From Desulfoscipio geothermicus (GTDB lineage Bacteria > Bacillota > Desulfotomaculia > Desulfotomaculales > Desulfallaceae): a stretch of DNA of 64,000 nt. A program made the position numbers and the translations under genes. Location of the stretch: NCBI GenBank assembly GCA_016841645.1, contig JAENYS010000001.1:310001-374000 (forward strand), given 5' to 3'. Under the pieces are notes generated by a model. It had not been told where the DNA came from. It worked only from the letters and a program-made list of their open reading frames with translations, and did not search any database. Positions 61,841-64,000 of this stretch are shown here, in pieces (the first letter of the stretch is position 1; every line of letters begins with the position of its first letter).

Positions 61841-62674
61841 TTATCCCAGCTCAAAAGTTGTAATTCCGTATATATTATCCCATCTTGCCTTCGGCCTTGC
61901 TTTAGTATACATTCTTGCACACTGGAACATTTTAGTCATTTTAAATTTCTTTACAAGATTTTCAGCGCTTTTGTTACCCTCAATAATATCAAGATATATC
62001 GTTTCGCCTTTTGCATATTGAGAGAGTGCGAGAAATAAGGATTCACCAATCTCCGCCGTATCAGCGAATAACGGCCCCACCTTATAGCCGTGATAACATT
62101 TACGAATGACACCCATTCCACGTATTAAGTTATTTTCATGCCATAGTAATGATTGATGGCAATCATTGAAAAACCATCCCTTTAAAAATTTATCCCTCTT
62201 ACCCGGAAAATGAAAACTGTCATACGCTACAATCTTATTGAGATATTGTTCGTTGGCGGGAATTATGTTAGATGAAATATTTATACTAACCGATATGGTC
62301 CCGGCAAAACGAAGACTACCATGATAAAGTTTAAATCCACTTTTATTATAGTTTTCAATTTGTGCTGGTACACCATCAAGTCCAATATTTATATCTCCGA
62401 GATATCCAATTGCTTTGTTCCAAATTTCCAGTCCATACCCTTTCCCACGAAATGGAGCTTTAACGATATAAAGACCGACAAACGCAAAATCGCCATATTT
62501 AACACCTGCAATACAACTAATCGGTTCTCCATTCAGTTTCCCAATAAAGAACCCATTTGGATCCGCATCAAAGAAGACCTTACCATCTGAAAGTCCGGGA
62601 TTCCACTCTTCATCTTTTGCCAATTTAATTAAAAATTCCATTTCTTCTTTAGAAGCATTAACAATATTATACAT
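61841..62674 (-). CDS. GNAT-family N-acetyltransferase, tandem domains
   Basis: A 277-residue protein. The N-terminal half is a complete GNAT: WNPGLSDGKVFFDADPNGFF, VGLYIVKAPFRGKGYGLEIW (acetyl-CoA loop R-G-K-G-Y-G) and QIENYNKSGFKLYHGSLRFA. The C-terminal half (MGVIRKCYHGYKVGPLFADT) is a second, diverged GNAT-like domain as in YitH-type proteins. The substrate is unknown. The ATG lies downstream of a GAGGTG site. Confidence 0.87.
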   Translation of the reverse strand: MYNIVNASKEEMEFLIKLAKDEEWNPGLSDGKVFFDADPNGFFIGKLNGEPISCIAGVKYGDFAFVGLYIVKAPFRGKGYGLEIWNKAIGYLGDINIGLDGVPAQIENYNKSGFKLYHGSLRFAGTISVSINISSNIIPANEQYLNKIVAYDSFHFPGKRDKFLKGWFFNDCHQSLLWHENNLIRGMGVIRKCYHGYKVGPLFADTAEIGESLFLALSQYAKGETIYLDIIEGNKSAENLVKKFKMTKMFQCARMYTKARPKARWDNIYGITTFELG

Positions 62675-62718
62675 CAGTACACCTCTATTATTTCAGCACT
62701 CTATGGATAGAATTTAAT

Positions 62719-63477
62719 TTACTGGCGCTCCTGTAATTTCTGCCAGACATGCATCTCTAAGAAACTGCCCGCAACGTTTGCTTCCATTTCCTGAAACATT
62801 TTATATGGCACGGTAAAAGTTAAAGTCTCTCTGTCTACAGCCTTGCGCTGAGAAATATCAAAAAAGCCGATTACTCCATTGGGGTTATCTTTCTCCGCTT
62901 CTGCATACCCAAATAGTATTGATTGACAAGCGGCCCCAAAAGGAGCAATGGTGCTTTGGTTTGTCCCACGGTTGTATTCTGCCATCACCACTAAAGCCGA
63001 TAGCTGGTCCGCATTGGCAAAAAATACAATTAACTTCGGTTTGTCCTGCTCCGTGACCTGATCCCAGGGTTTGAACACAACATACTCTGTAGGGACATCG
63101 GTCATCGGAAGCGTATTAACCCATTTCCTGGCCAGCTCAGGGTTCTTATAGAATCTTTCACCCTCAGCCATCTCAGAACCCGCACTGCCCATTTGGGCGG
63201 CCACTTCTTTATTCCCCGTAGAAAGAAGACAATCAATAGGAAATCTCCCGTATCTGTCTCCGAATCCCAGACCTGTTCCACCTCCCGGACAACCAAATGT
63301 CTTCCGGTCAAAGTAGGCAATACGGTTTTTTTTGCTTGCAGCCACCAACATAGCACCAACACACCCGAACATACTACCTTCTTTAAAGTGAAGCCCGTCA
63401 TTTGGTTTGTCGTTAGTCAGAATAATCGCTACCGGCTGCATTTTTAGTTTTAAAGCATTAACAAGTTGACTATTCAT
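62719..63477 (-). CDS. DUF169 family protein
   Basis: About 252 residues. DUF169 proteins are common in anaerobes and archaea, with unknown function. Typical segments: LKLKMQPVAIILTNDKPNDG, CVGAMLVAASKKNRIAYFDR, CPGGGTGLGFGDRY and YNRGTNQSTIAPFGAACQSI. Cysteines in CVGA, CPGGG and ACQ are conserved in the family and might bind a metal. ATG 63477 has GGAGG upstream; the frame is open to 63492. It precedes, on the minus strand, nothing obviously linked; the metallo-hydrolase lies upstream by about 40 bases. Confidence 0.88.
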   Translation of the reverse strand: MNSQLVNALKLKMQPVAIILTNDKPNDGLHFKEGSMFGCVGAMLVAASKKNRIAYFDRKTFGCPGGGTGLGFGDRYGRFPIDCLLSTGNKEVAAQMGSAGSEMAEGERFYKNPELARKWVNTLPMTDVPTEYVVFKPWDQVTEQDKPKLIVFFANADQLSALVVMAEYNRGTNQSTIAPFGAACQSILFGYAEAEKDNPNGVIGFFDISQRKAVDRETLTFTVPYKMFQEMEANVAGSFLEMHVWQKLQERQ

Positions 63478-63535
63478 ATCTAGCACCTCCATTTATTATT
63501 AGAAATTAAGCAAGTAAGAATAAATTTACCGTTAT

Positions 63536-64000
63536 TTATCTTAGCGAAAAAATATTAATGCCATTTATCAACTCTTTGCTTACTTTGCCTAACCCCTCAA
63601 GATACCGCAAGTGGGCAATGGCTTCTCCAGAGGCGAACCATTTTTGCGGCGTAGGATACTGCTCCCAGGACGGGCAATCTATATCCCAATTCATTTGCGT
63701 AGCAACCTGATAAGCATCTGCACTGCCTTTGCGCAAGATTGCCAGAATCTCTTTGCACCTTTCTTGATGGTGCTCTTTTAGCTCATTGATTCTTTTCCTT
63801 ACGTTATAGATAAGATTCCTGTGCCCCGGCAGCGTCAGTTCAATATCCGTCAGGTAGACTTTGTCCAAGTTGGCCAGGTAATCTTCCAGGGGGTTCCCAG
63901 ATATAAACAGAGAAATATTAGGCGTTATGTCATCAAGTATATGGTCACCGGATACCAGCAATTTTTTTCTAGGTTCGTACAGGCACATGTGCCCGTCGGT
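63536..64000 (-). CDS. MBL-fold metallo-hydrolase, C-terminal part (5' end beyond the window)
   Basis: 155 residues visible; the frame runs off the window, beginning TDGHMCLYEPRKKLLVSGDH. It contains the metal ligand D in LLVSGDHILDD, then H in IELTLPGHRNLIYNVRKRIN, and a C-terminal helical winged-type domain (LAILRKGSADAYQVATQMNW, SGEAIAHLRYLEGLGKVSKE). This matches metallo-hydrolases of the lactamase-B plus BLACT_WH type. The HxHxDH motif must lie outside the window. Confidence 0.85.
   Translation of the reverse strand, partial: TDGHMCLYEPRKKLLVSGDHILDDITPNISLFISGNPLEDYLANLDKVYLTDIELTLPGHRNLIYNVRKRINELKEHHQERCKEILAILRKGSADAYQVATQMNWDIDCPSWEQYPTPQKWFASGEAIAHLRYLEGLGKVSKELINGINIFSLR

Overview
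The window looks like chromosome of a spore-forming, anaerobic, moderately AT-rich Firmicute of class Clostridia, most likely the Desulfotomaculum/Peptococcaceae group. That placement is inference from gene content: CotF-like and CotH-like spore coat genes, a leuS T-box leader, the yqeK-rsfS-leuS order, long-form HisG, UbiD/UbiX, two OpuA-type betaine transporters, DUF169 and PepSY/S-layer proteins. No rRNA or species-specific marker is present.

Layout. 1-6.4 kb is core: PspC, rhomboid protease, hisG, leuS with its T-box leader, tRNA-Ala(GGC), rsfS and yqeK. The tRNA-Ala gene lies inside the leuS T-box leader, between the specifier domain and the antiterminator. 6.8-13.2 kb holds a CotF-like coat protein, two tiny ORFs, an AarF/UbiB kinase with a phasin-like partner, a candidate non-coding RNA with its own consensus promoter (10188-10455), VOC and CoA-binding proteins, a LysM-chagasin fusion and a small protein built from two repeats. 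13.3-18 kb holds a metallo-hydrolase/methyltransferase pair, then a diguanylate cyclase gene sitting between two copies of a REP-like palindrome, next to a broken Lon-family protease. 18-25.3 kb holds dinB, a DsbB/VKOR-like membrane protein divergent from a rhodanese lipoprotein, a truncated IS256 transposase, a paired SMR exporter, an acyl-CoA synthetase and serC.

25.5-31.1 kb is a unit of CotH kinase, DUF4956, VTC polyphosphate-polymerase-like protein and a two-component system. 31.4-34.1 kb is a ubiD/lpdD/ubiX set for prenyl-FMN-dependent decarboxylation of an aromatic acid. 34.4-37.2 kb holds a flavin reductase, a metallo-hydrolase, a nucleotidyltransferase and decayed transposase pieces. 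37.4-43.8 kb is a complete four-gene Wadjet (JetABCD, type II-like) anti-plasmid operon; upstream of it lie a partial copy of the 10.2 kb RNA, a second small-RNA candidate, a WYL-domain fragment and a Tad2-like (DUF2829) gene, so 35-45.6 kb reads as a small defence island.

46-58.3 kb is metabolic: adenine deaminase, glycine-betaine-type ABC transporter 1 (SBP-permease-ATPase, + strand), NudC, DUF1992, a decayed ArsC-family gene, a TSUP exporter and transporter 2 (SBP-ATPase-permease, - strand, more AT-rich). 59-64 kb holds a PepSY/S-layer-homology protein, a GyrI-like fragment, a GNAT acetyltransferase, a DUF169 protein and a metallo-hydrolase cut by the window end.

The observations I rate highest are the tRNA-Ala nested in the leuS T-box leader and the promoter-bearing orphan RNA at 10.2-10.5 kb, whose 3' hairpin recurs upstream of Wadjet with changes that preserve pairing only on the minus strand. 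All identifications are by reading; no database search was run.
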